DNA of 64,000 bases from Hofstenia miamia (taxonomy: Eukaryota > Xenacoelomorpha > Acoela), in assembly GCA_004352715.1 (NCBI GenBank), contig SCFE01000001.1:6005957-6069956 (forward strand), written 5' to 3'. Each line of letters starts with the position of its first letter. Within the stretch, counting starts at the first letter, position 1. Both the position numbers and the translations under genes were made by a program. Below are positions 1 to 9,469 of the stretch, piece by piece. Under the pieces are notes generated by a model, which ran no database searches, was not told the DNA's origin, and saw only the letters and a list, made by a program, of their open reading frames with translations.

Positions 1-157
1 GATAATGATTTCACTGATGTTCTGCTGTTCACCACTTTGAAATGAGCAATATCACGACGAAATTGAGACATTCTAAGATGCTGTTTCCATTTATTACTAC
101 TCTGTAAGTCAATTACATGAATAGATTTGTATTCTTCCTGATGGCGTTCTGGCTGGG

Positions 158-189
<32 letters not shown>

Positions 190-250
190 ATATACATAAT
201 GTTTATGTATATAATGTTTATTTATATAATCTAAATAAGTTTTATTTTAG
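1..250. other. non-coding sequence upstream of GPCR exon (intron)
   Basis: No coding exon is visible here. A (TA)n microsatellite with ATAATGTTTAT-type interruptions lies at about 158-230. The segment ends in a clear splice acceptor (TTTATTTTAG, AG at 249-250), so at least its right part is an intron of the GPCR gene that follows. The missing TM1-TM2 exon must lie before the window. Confidence 0.6.
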
Positions 251-670
251 CTATTTGGAAGCATGTATTTCTATGAAAGTATGGCCATAACTTCTTCTTG
301 GCATATTGTAGTGGTTGCTCTTGAGAGATATTTGGCCATTTGCAAGCCTTTATACCATAGAATAAAACTCACAAAGTATAAAATGATGCCAATGATAGGA
401 TTATGTTACTTACTAGGATTTGGCACAGTTAATCTTCACGAGCCAATTCTTTTTCATATTGATGAATCAGGTACTTGCTCTACGAGTTTCTTTGAACAGG
501 AGATATGGTTTCAAAAGTGTCAAGCCATTTCATTTTTTGCTGTTCTATCCTTTGCTCCATCAATGGTCATTTTACCCCTTTACTTTGAAATAATACAAAA
601 GCTCCGTCAAGCCTCAAAAGGCAGCCAAATCAACAAAGCAGTTTTCAAAGTGGTCAAGACATCACTTGTA
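251..670 (+). CDS. class A GPCR, internal exon (TM3-TM5)
   Basis: The exon has 140 codons in phase 0, from the acceptor at 249-250 to the donor GTAAGA at 671. It starts inside TM3 (LFGSMYFYESMAITSSW) and carries ALERYLAICKPLYH, the rhodopsin-family (D/E)RY motif with intracellular loop 2 (residues about 24-37 of the exon). A hydrophobic TM4 follows, then an extracellular loop 2 with a cysteine in SGTCST, TM5, and a basic intracellular loop 3 (KLRQASKGSQINK). It ends at the start of TM6 (VVKTSLV). The downstream exon at 1155-1358 continues in the same phase. TM1-TM2 are not in the window, so this is a partial gene. The ligand cannot be inferred. The protein would be a seven-helix plasma-membrane receptor signalling through G proteins. 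Family assignment is firm; subfamily is unknown. Confidence 0.85.
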
Positions 671-1154
671 GTAAGAACCATCTTTCTGATTTTTGTCGTT
701 AAAATGCAACAATTTTAAAATAAATACTAATTTAATTACAAAATATTGTAGGATGTTATGTAATGCATGCTATTGAAAAAATTTTTTGCTGTATTTAATA
801 TAGATTCAGTCTAATAGAGTATCCTATTTTGATTATCGCCATTAAAATGACTTCTGTTGAAAAAAATTGGCCTTTTCTCAAAGTAAGATTACAATCTTGA
901 AGGATGCAGCGTCCTGACCGCAATACAAAAAGTGATTTTCTTTGTATATTACATAATGATGGTATTAAGAAGGTTTTGTTGGTCAATTGTTTTCAAATTT
1001 TCAAAGTGCATATTTCATTAAAATATAATACGTGTCTACGAGCATATTTTTAAAATGACTTGATCTAATATAATTGATAAAATTTAATCATGAAACTGCA
1101 AATTTTTACAATTATAAGGAAAATTTTCATAATAGTGACAGAGCAGACTTTTAG
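671..1154 (+). other. intron of GPCR gene
   Basis: A 484-bp AT-rich intron with donor GTAAGA at 671 and acceptor CTTTTAG ending at 1154. Splicing it joins VVKTSLV to VFIAFVVCNYP in phase 0 and restores a continuous TM6. Reading through instead gives a stop at 716-718. Confidence 0.75.
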
Positions 1155-1358
1155 GTATTTATTGCTTTTGTTGTCTGTAACTACCCAACAGCATTTTTTT
1201 GGATGTGGGATGTATGCTGGGAAAATCCAATTGATTTCAGCGGTTGGTTTTGGCAAGGATTAATGGTAATGATGTCGATGAGCGCTTGTATTAATCCCCT
1301 TATATACACATTCAGTATACCAGAATTTAGACTAGCAATCTTTAAGGGGATAAAGTAA
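1155..1358 (+). CDS. class A GPCR, terminal exon (TM6-TM7)
   Basis: The exon has 67 codons plus TAA in phase 0 after the acceptor at 1153-1154. It encodes the rest of TM6 (VFIAFVVCNYPTAFFW), a short extracellular loop 3 (DVCWENPIDFSGW), and TM7 with the class A NPxxY motif (CINPLIYTFSIPEFR). A very short tail ends LAIFKGIK. The usual TM6 CWxP is CNYP here, the same substitution as in the GPCR on the other strand (8884-9469, 24247-24832), which suggests both belong to one lineage-specific family. There are no frameshifts or internal stops, so the exon looks functional. Confidence 0.85.
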   Translation, partial: VFIAFVVCNYPTAFFWMWDVCWENPIDFSGWFWQGLMVMMSMSACINPLIYTFSIPEFRLAIFKGIK

Positions 1359-1691
1359 AATGCTACGTGAATATAAAGACTATTTCAATTTTGTGTTTTG
1401 TATGTTGAAGATATGATGATGACATTATTAATATTTAATAATGGATTTTCCTGGAAATTTTTAGACATATTAAATTTATCTAATTAAATTTGTAAATAAA
1501 CTGTTGTGAACTTCGTAATTCTCGAAATACAAATTTATTTTTTAATAATTAATAATTTTGAATAAAATTCATGGTTCAAGTTAATAATTGTCCTAAGTTT
1601 CTAATTTAAAAATTTATTTTGATGTCTGATGAAACTATTGAGGATTGAGAAAGCAATTATTGGCTTTAGCAAAGGTAAAATATTTCAAGTC
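1359..1691. other. 3' flank of GPCR gene, no gene seen
   Basis: AT-rich sequence without a coding signal. It should contain the 3' UTR of the GPCR. AATAAA-like strings occur, for example near 1494 and 1561, but none stands out. Confidence 0.5.
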
Positions 1692-1694
1692 TAA

Positions 1695-2227
1695 AGGTGT
1701 GTTCCCACTATCGACTTTTATCAGTAGATTTTAATCGAAAATGCAATTATTTTCGTTCACATTGGCGATTTTTTATCATCCGATTTTTTATCAGAAAAAG
1801 CGGAGTTGGAAGAGCGTTCAGACTATCGATTTTTTATCAGATGATAAATTATCCTCTTTTGATTGACAGTAAGAAAAACAACAACATTTGTTTATGGATT
1901 GGAATGTAAACAATGTTTACGTATTTTGAAGTTGAAATATTTCAACGACAATAATTTACGTTTTGGAAGTCTGTTCCCTACTTGAGAAGTAAGCAATTAG
2001 TTTCAAGTAGCTATTCGACTAGTTTTAGTACCGTTCAGACTATCGACTTTTATCAGCTGATAAATTATCAGATGACAGTAATTTGGCTGTTTTGCCAAAA
2101 AATCGGATGGAGCGTTCAGACTATCGACTTTTATCAGCCGATAAAAAAGCAGATAGAGTGTTCACACTATCGACTTTTATCACCGATTTCTTGACAGATG
2201 ATAAAAGTCGATAGTGGGAACACACCT
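1695..2227. mobile_element. 533-bp Harbinger-like MITE with TAA target duplication
   Basis: The ends are inverted repeats of about 32 bp: AGGTGTGTTCCCACTATCGA at the left and its reverse complement at the right. TAA flanks both sides (1692-1694 and 2228-2230), the 3-bp TWA duplication typical of PIF/Harbinger. Inside, the subterminal unit GTTCAGACTATCGACTTTTA recurs in direct orientation near 1815, 2033, 2112 and 2158 with small changes. There is no coding capacity. The ORFs across it are incidental. Confidence 0.85.
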
Positions 2228-2263
2228 TAAGGCATTCAGCTTTTCTTTGAATATCTCCCCCTT

Positions 2264-3263
2264 NNNNNNNNNNNNNNNNNNNNNNNNNNNNNNNNNNNNN
2301 NNNNNNNNNNNNNNNNNNNNNNNNNNNNNNNNNNNNNNNNNNNNNNNNNNNNNNNNNNNNNNNNNNNNNNNNNNNNNNNNNNNNNNNNNNNNNNNNNNNN
2401 NNNNNNNNNNNNNNNNNNNNNNNNNNNNNNNNNNNNNNNNNNNNNNNNNNNNNNNNNNNNNNNNNNNNNNNNNNNNNNNNNNNNNNNNNNNNNNNNNNNN
2501 NNNNNNNNNNNNNNNNNNNNNNNNNNNNNNNNNNNNNNNNNNNNNNNNNNNNNNNNNNNNNNNNNNNNNNNNNNNNNNNNNNNNNNNNNNNNNNNNNNNN
2601 NNNNNNNNNNNNNNNNNNNNNNNNNNNNNNNNNNNNNNNNNNNNNNNNNNNNNNNNNNNNNNNNNNNNNNNNNNNNNNNNNNNNNNNNNNNNNNNNNNNN
2701 NNNNNNNNNNNNNNNNNNNNNNNNNNNNNNNNNNNNNNNNNNNNNNNNNNNNNNNNNNNNNNNNNNNNNNNNNNNNNNNNNNNNNNNNNNNNNNNNNNNN
2801 NNNNNNNNNNNNNNNNNNNNNNNNNNNNNNNNNNNNNNNNNNNNNNNNNNNNNNNNNNNNNNNNNNNNNNNNNNNNNNNNNNNNNNNNNNNNNNNNNNNN
2901 NNNNNNNNNNNNNNNNNNNNNNNNNNNNNNNNNNNNNNNNNNNNNNNNNNNNNNNNNNNNNNNNNNNNNNNNNNNNNNNNNNNNNNNNNNNNNNNNNNNN
3001 NNNNNNNNNNNNNNNNNNNNNNNNNNNNNNNNNNNNNNNNNNNNNNNNNNNNNNNNNNNNNNNNNNNNNNNNNNNNNNNNNNNNNNNNNNNNNNNNNNNN
3101 NNNNNNNNNNNNNNNNNNNNNNNNNNNNNNNNNNNNNNNNNNNNNNNNNNNNNNNNNNNNNNNNNNNNNNNNNNNNNNNNNNNNNNNNNNNNNNNNNNNN
3201 NNNNNNNNNNNNNNNNNNNNNNNNNNNNNNNNNNNNNNNNNNNNNNNNNNNNNNNNNNNNNNN
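2264..3263. other. assembly gap (1000 N)
   Basis: Exactly 1000 N, so probably a gap of unknown size. It hides the left boundary of duplication copy A. ORFs spanning it are meaningless. Confidence 0.98.
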
Positions 3264-5076
3264 GTGTTCCCACTATCGACTTTTATCAGCAGATTTTATT
3301 CGAAAATGCAATTATTTTCGTTCACATTGGCGATTTTTTGTCATCTGATTTTTTATCAGAAAAAGCGGAGTTAGAATACCGTTCAAATTATCGATTTTTT
3401 GTCAGATGATAAATTATCATCTTTTTATTCAGAGATGGAATCGGATTCAAAATTTTAGGATCCGATCCGATCCGAATTTTTAAAAGAATTTTAGTTTTCG
3501 ATCCGAAACGGATCCAAATATAAATAAGTATTTTTACAAAAAATAAACATTTGACTTAAAATATATTTACGTTTTTTTCAAATGCCAATAGAAAATTTTA
3601 TGTGCTTAAGCACTCTCGTGAGATCAAAATCGGTATATAGCAGATATACCAGAGAGCACAGGATCGGGCTTAGCTGATGTATTGGAGAATGGGACGACTT
3701 GCCCAATAGTGCATACAAATCAACTCAAATGTAGTGAATCCTATATAAATTAAAAGGAATGTGTTGAATAATCAATGTTATTGTTTGAAAATACAATTGT
3801 ATCAAATGCTCTTCCAGTACTATAATTTAATACAATCAATTTTGTTGAGCAAATCAAAAATTCAAGAATTGTTTTTGTCAACGATCATAAAATGGGCTTA
3901 AAATGGCTAGGATGTAAATAGACCTAACCGGACTTTGGCTGGGCGTAGGCCTCAATTTTCGGGCAATGTCCATTTATGTTTGAAATAGATTGCTTCTTTA
4001 TGTGTAATTGTTCACCCAAAAGAAGCAAATCCATTTCTGATTGGCGTGACTTTGATTATGAGTGGAAATTGATTATTGCCCCGCAAAAATCCCAACAAAT
4101 TCATTTCTTGGCTTATATGTAAGCTTTGTAGCAATCTAATTGTAGTCAACTATAATCACAATACATTTAAAGATTTTAAATTGTTGAGTTTTTTATGGTA
4201 TTACCTTCCCATTAATTTTACTATGTCCAAATTCAAAATTACCATTTTGCATTGTTACTATGAATTGAGAACAAGAAAACAGAATTTCCTTCAAAATTGC
4301 AGCTAAGCCGATGAAAACAAGAAAAGCCGAAACAATGGCATATTAAAGTACACACGCAAAAATGTATATTGCAAGACACTAAAAAATTGTAGTAGAGTGC
4401 ATTATAATCCGTGATAGAAAAATTCATTTTTCAAAGTTAATTTGAGATTTAAATATAAATTTTGAATTTTTCTTTTCATTGAAATTGGACAGTAGTTTGG
4501 ATTACAAATTTGAAATTATGAAAAAGCAACATTAAATAATATAATACCCTATTATTGCTATGCAAAGGGTATGGCTCTTATAAAAAATTTTGTACTAATA
4601 ATCACAAACCTTCTGAAAACTAAGTGATCTTGACATTGAAATTTGCTTATAGTGCATCTTATTATCTTATTATTATAGTGCATTATATTATATATTTATA
4701 ATTATATTAGTATAATTAAATTTTGGCGGTGTTTGCAGCAACTAATGTATGCCACTTCCTTCTCTGTGTTTCCTCAACTTTTCCATTTGCAAGTTTATAT
4801 AAACAGATGTTTTTGGTTGCTTTACAATTATATTTTTGTCTAACATGAATCGCATTTTCAGATTTAAAATATTCGTCAACAATTTTATAAATTGTCGGAA
4901 AGAATAAGGCAGAACCTGTTGTATGAACAATGAAATTCAATTACTAAAAATCACTTAGAATGAGATTTTTAAAACATTTAAAGTGGCATTCAATGTAAAA
5001 TGTATAAAATGTACAATACACACTATTTTTAAAATTTTCTTGACAGATGATAAAAGTCGATAGTGGGAACACACCT
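3264..5076. mobile_element. MITE (left end in gap) carrying a hAT-like insertion, copy A
   Basis: The left end continues the TIR of the 1695-2227 MITE (GTGTTCCCACTATCGACTTT) and its first 165 bp of interior. The right end (5037-5076) is the matching inverted TIR ending in CACACCT. The middle, from 3430, is foreign: it opens with CAGAGATGGAATCGGAT and a GGATCCGATCCG-rich stretch typical of hAT termini. The opposite end of that insertion lacks its terminal repeat. The equivalent in copy B is complete on both sides. Confidence 0.7.
3430..5035 (-). mobile_element. hAT-like fragment inside the MITE, copy A
   Basis: Starts with the hAT-like terminus CAGAGATGGAATCGG at 3430. Near the other end the minus strand (4940-4716) encodes a 74-residue fragment (FIVHTTGSALFFPTIYKIVD and on). 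A related reading (IVHSTGYALFFPTVYKIGDE) follows the same terminus on the plus strand at 17976-18280, so the ORF belongs to the element. The fragment's domain is not recognised. The other ORFs in this stretch look incidental. No intact 8-bp target duplication could be found because the right terminus is truncated. Confidence 0.5.
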
Positions 5077-6304
5077 TAGTGTGATCATTGAATAAACTAT
5101 AATCCAGTCCATTAATTACTTATCTTTAGTAGCAATATGATTGAATTAGCATAACACCTGAAGCTCTCCATTATGAAAAGCAAACATAAAAGATCGATTA
5201 CACAAGCCACTTAAGGCTACATCAACAGGAAGAAATATGTCAACAAAGAAACATTATTTTAATTACTAGCAAAATAATAGATTAAAAATATATTATATAT
5301 AAGTAGTTCTCAACAGAAAACATGACTTAAATCTATATTAACAGCAAAGATCGATAGAATAAATATTAGAACTTGTATTAATATTATTTTTGATCTTGCT
5401 ACGTTCGATCTTAGTGAAGCGCACTACAACAAAATACATAGCCAAAGCTTAAATTTAGTAATAAACAATAAAAGTTGCAAGAAAAATATTTAAATAATTA
5501 AAAAATAAAATGAATTTCTATTAAAATAAAAACTAATAGGATTAACGATGTCCCAATAACAGTAATAGCAATTACGCAGTTATGGATTAAATCAAATTAT
5601 ATATATTTTTGGAAACTTACTAAGCATAGATAATAAAAAATTAGCATACTTTCCTAATTAATTTTTGTAAATCAAGGCGCTAAATTTAAAATGACTTTAG
5701 AAGGAATATATTAACCGCCAGATGGCATTTTGCATCGGCAATAAAAAGCAATATATATCTAACTCAAAAATTTCAAACGCCAACATATTATATAAACGAC
5801 TTCGTTATGAAAGATGTGTTTACTGGTAAAGACATTGAGAAAACATGGCTATGATTCTACAATTTTATCGATTTTTTAAGCAATTTTGGTCAAAGTATTT
5901 CACGAAGTTAAAATTGCTGTTATACAATATTAAGGCCTCTAAATTTGTATACTACAAATGTTAGTTTTGTTATAATTTATTGCAGTAAAAATTATAGAAA
6001 TATTTATTCATTAAAAAGCAATTCCGTACTGTACAAAGGATTATTTGGTTCCAAATTCTAAGAGAATCTCAATGGAAGTCACTAGGTGGTTTATATTTTT
6101 GTTTACGCAATTCATGGACATTTTAATATAAAGTACTTTATCGGTTTCTTTAATTTTTATCAAGAGCATTAACCTTACACAAACTATAGAAGTACGTTAA
6201 TTATTTCTTAAATTTTTATATCAAGTTTCAATTTTCTTAAATTTTTTCAAAGTTTTTACAATTTTTAATAATTTTTTTTTCAAGCTTACAAAATTTGTTA
6301 GACC

Positions 6305-6342
<38 letters not shown>

Positions 6343-7270
6343 TATTTTTTCTGCAATGCAAAATTCAATTTCGGAAAGAGAGGGTTTCTATTAGATTCAC
6401 GTGGTACAGATTTTCTAGTACAGTTTTGTAAATTGTTCGTTTAGAAGTACTAAATCCTCAGGGGTGTACACGAATGCTTGTTCAGAAGGCTCGGTTCACC
6501 TTGTTAGCCCCTTAGTTAAATTTGTATTAGGGATTTTTTGTGTTGGATTGTATTTTGTGAGAAATTTTGAAAAAATATAATTTAAAAATTCAGTATTCAA
6601 TTATAAAGCCTCCCCTTTGTTAGTTATTTATTAATGCAATACTGTTTGTTTTCATTAAAATTCCAGTTAGACTAAACAGTACATAAACAAGAATCAAATT
6701 GGACTTCAACCATTTCACTTTATTGAATATCAAGTTTGTGTTGGCATAGCTTGTTTATTCTTTACTGATATAATTTCTTTAATCAGTTTTGACATAAAAT
6801 ATTTTGTTTACCTATTTCTGTAGAAACAAAATGTTTCAAACAAATATTTCTTGATTTTAATCAAATTTAAGTGTTGAAAATTTTTAGAAATTGTTTATTT
6901 AAAAGAATGAAATTAATACAACAAAATATAAAACAATCTTGAGATATATTGTGTTATGTAATTTATGGAAATGTATCATTTTTAAAGCCAGTATTAAATG
7001 CTAAATTTTGTTTTATCGAATTACATATGTAATTTTGCAAAGCTTGAAATACATTATATTTATGGGGCATTTTACTTTGGTTTGAATCGTTCAATTTTGA
7101 GAATGATATATGTGCAACATTTCCTCTTTTTAATCAGGCAATGACACTATCATTATGTTATCTCCTTGGTGTAGAATTCTGTCTCAAACAACATGTTTAA
7201 ACATACTAGTACCTTATGACCTATTTTAGAAATATGCTTTAGCTATTCAATTTTTTACATATGCTTTTGT
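5077..7270. other. AT-rich non-coding stretch, copy A
   Basis: No gene is seen. It includes a (TA)n microsatellite at 6309-6340. The same sequence is at 20440-22633 in copy B. Confidence 0.6.
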
Positions 7271-7600
7271 AAAGGGTGGGACTTTAAAAACAAAGACCCA
7301 GTTCCGAAAAATTAAGTTTCTTCCTTAATATATAAATATCAATGTGATGAGTGTAAAAAACCATACATCGGAGAAACTAAAATACATCTAGAAACCAGAA
7401 TAAAAGAACATCTAAATGGGCACCTAAGATCAGAAATATATTTACACAAACATACTGCAAGTGAAGATAATTTTTATATTATACAAAGATCAAACTATCC
7501 AAAAAGCGGCGAAGCGATTTCAGACAATCAATTATCAAATTTGTCAATATTTGCAGTTAAACAGCAACTTAAATTAATCGAACTAAAGTGGTTTCTGTAA
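7271..7600 (+). mobile_element. Penelope-like element, GIY-YIG endonuclease remnant, copy A
   Basis: An open frame from 7325 to the TAA at 7598-7600 gives about 91 residues. It has YKYQCDECKKPYIGET followed by HLETRIKEHLNGH, matching the C-terminal GIY-YIG endonuclease of Penelope-like retroelements: a CxxC pair before YIG, and the catalytic Arg in TRIKEH. In such elements this domain nicks the target for integration. No reverse transcriptase lies upstream, so it is a 5'-truncated remnant. The preceding bases (AACAAAGACCCAGTTCCG) also match the minus-strand element at 41.4-42.4 kb, so both come from one family. Confidence 0.75.
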
Positions 7601-8590
7601 AGAAATTTGTACAATTTGTTTAAAACAGTTTGTTACTTTTATTTTTGGATACTAACCTTAAATTGCAATTTTTTGTATGTCTATATATACATATAAATAT
7701 CCGTACATGAATAAGTATATATAATTTTTTTAGTATAGTCTGTTTCATATGTAGTGAAAATTTATGTATTAAGCCCATTGACATACACAATATGAAAAAT
7801 TCAACTGTTGCACAAATTAAAGTCACAACTGCCCATTTTTAAAAATCCTTAATTCGCTACCACATTAGTTTTTTCGCAGAACGTTGATGAATCCATGCAG
7901 TTATGCTTGAACATGAACGCAGCCTGATATATATTTTTCTAAAGTGCATAAAAGTGTGATAATATGTAAATTAAATCTGTAATTTTAATTTCATAGCAAT
8001 GATTGAGATACAAATTCTGGACATATAGTGACTTAAACATGGAAGGTAGCAACTTCAATATAATTTTCATCTCCAAAAACTGAATAATAACACCATGAAT
8101 TGTTTCTACTAGCAAATTCTTTTGCACAACTAATCAAATTCAAACTAAAATTTAGCAACACAAATAATGAACAAATAGTGAAGATGAAGAATAAAAGATG
8201 AAAATGCGTGCATTTTGCTATCTTGTCTGTGCTTGCTCAGGCAAAAAGAGAGTTCAGGCGGCAATTCTCCTGCTTCCACACTCACTGATATTATCATTTA
8301 TCGTTTATATTAACTTTGTTAATTGAGTATTTGACAAAATTTACAGCTCTAATTACCAGAATGAGCTTACTTTAACTGCTCGAACCTGTTTTATGAATTC
8401 CCTTATTATAGTAAACTATAATAAATTATTGTACAAATTAATTTTGAAACTAATGCAAATGCATAACATGATTTTTGAAAATTATTAGATTTTGCATCAA
8501 TTTATATTATATAGTTCGTGTATATAATAATTGCCTTCCCTGATTTCTCTTGTATTAATTAATAATTATTCAAAATGCATATACATTTTC
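7601..8590. other. AT-rich non-coding stretch, copy A
   Basis: No convincing gene. Two minus-strand ORFs here look like AT-rich chance frames with no codon signal. Confidence 0.5.
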
Positions 8591-8616
8591 AGATATATTG
8601 TACTTACTAAACTACA

Positions 8617-8844
8617 ATGAGTCTGCAATTTCGCAGTTCACTGCGCAATTTGAGCAATGTATGGATAACATTAGCAAATTTAATATTTAAACAAGAAATA
8701 GATGTACTTAACATTGACCAAATCTTAAGGGACTGGAAGAAACCACTCGCGACAGCCACAAAACTGTGTTTTTCCGAAAATGTCGAATATATACCATTGG
8801 TTCAACCTATGTCGCGTTTGGCAGTAATCAATTTTACGAAGTGA
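8617..8844 (+). CDS. unassigned 75-residue ORF, copy A
   Basis: The ORF (MSLQFRSSLRNLSNVWITLA and on) lies just 3' of, and convergent with, the GPCR terminal exon. I do not recognise the protein. A TTTTCAG acceptor-like site lies just upstream near 8592, and a second overlapping frame there is also partly open. It may be a terminal exon, a transposon scrap or chance. The identical ORF is at 23980-24207 in copy B. Confidence 0.2.
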   Translation: MSLQFRSSLRNLSNVWITLANLIFKQEIDVLNIDQILRDWKKPLATATKLCFSENVEYIPLVQPMSRLAVINFTK

Positions 8845-8883
8845 AAACTAGCATTAAATATAGCCAAACCTGTCATGCGTTTC

Positions 8884-9469
8884 TTAAATATTAAAATTTA
8901 ATCTTTTTTTTAAAAAATTTTGTAAAACTGCATGAAATGTAGTATTACATGCAATATAAATGGTGGGATTGATGACAGAGGATGCGCCTACTAGCTGAAC
9001 ACTGAGCAAATACATCCACGAGTCAGCCGTAAGATTGAGTCCAAGATTGAATACATCATCGAATATGTACAAAATTGCATAAATTGCATTAGGATAGTTA
9101 CAAATGACAAATTCAGCAACCAAAATAATACATATCGTAGTAGCCTTCTGCTGCGATTTCGAGGATTTACTCAATTTCGTTCTGCTTCTGAAAACCACTT
9201 TCCAGATAATAACTGAATACATGGTTGATATCAAAAAGGTACAGGTTGATAGAAACGTCAGGTATGAGACCAAAAACATTACTTTGCCATAGTGTGGCCA
9301 TGTTGGAAGTAAGTAAATACAATTATTGTTGTGTCCAGCTCCAGACATAAATAGATTGTACCACATGCAGATGGCACCAGTGATGTATGCACCAAAAATG
9401 AGGGTGCAAAGAATACCGTGAGAACTACTGAACTCTTTATATCTATGAGGATAAATAACTGCAATGAAC
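8884..9469 (-). CDS. class A GPCR terminal exon (TM4-TM7), copy A, no exon 1 visible
   Basis: Same sequence and protein as the copy B exon at 24247-24832. After the acceptor (AATTTAG at about 9470) it reads FIAVIYPHRYKEF (loop 2 after DR), TM4, and extracellular loop 2 with a cysteine in NNNCIYL. TM5 and a basic loop 3 (FRSRTKLSKSSKSQQKA) follow, then TM6 with FVICNYP and TM7 with NPTIY and a short tail. Its TM1-TM3 exon is not found on the minus strand between here and copy B. It is therefore an orphan second copy of a last exon, usable only if the exon 1 at 33 kb splices past copy B. The coding sequence is intact with no sign of decay, so the duplication is recent or an assembly artefact. 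Confidence 0.8.

Noticed and set aside
2214-3374. Long ORFs over the N tract
   Set aside because: They are made of N. The same applies to the ORFs over 40197-41196, 58127-58564, 59051-60050 and 61873-62872.
4239-4427. Minus-strand ORF (62 residues, Cys-rich) and its copy at 19602-19790
   Set aside because: Conserved only because the whole 9.4-kb block is duplicated. No codon signal or motif of a known family.
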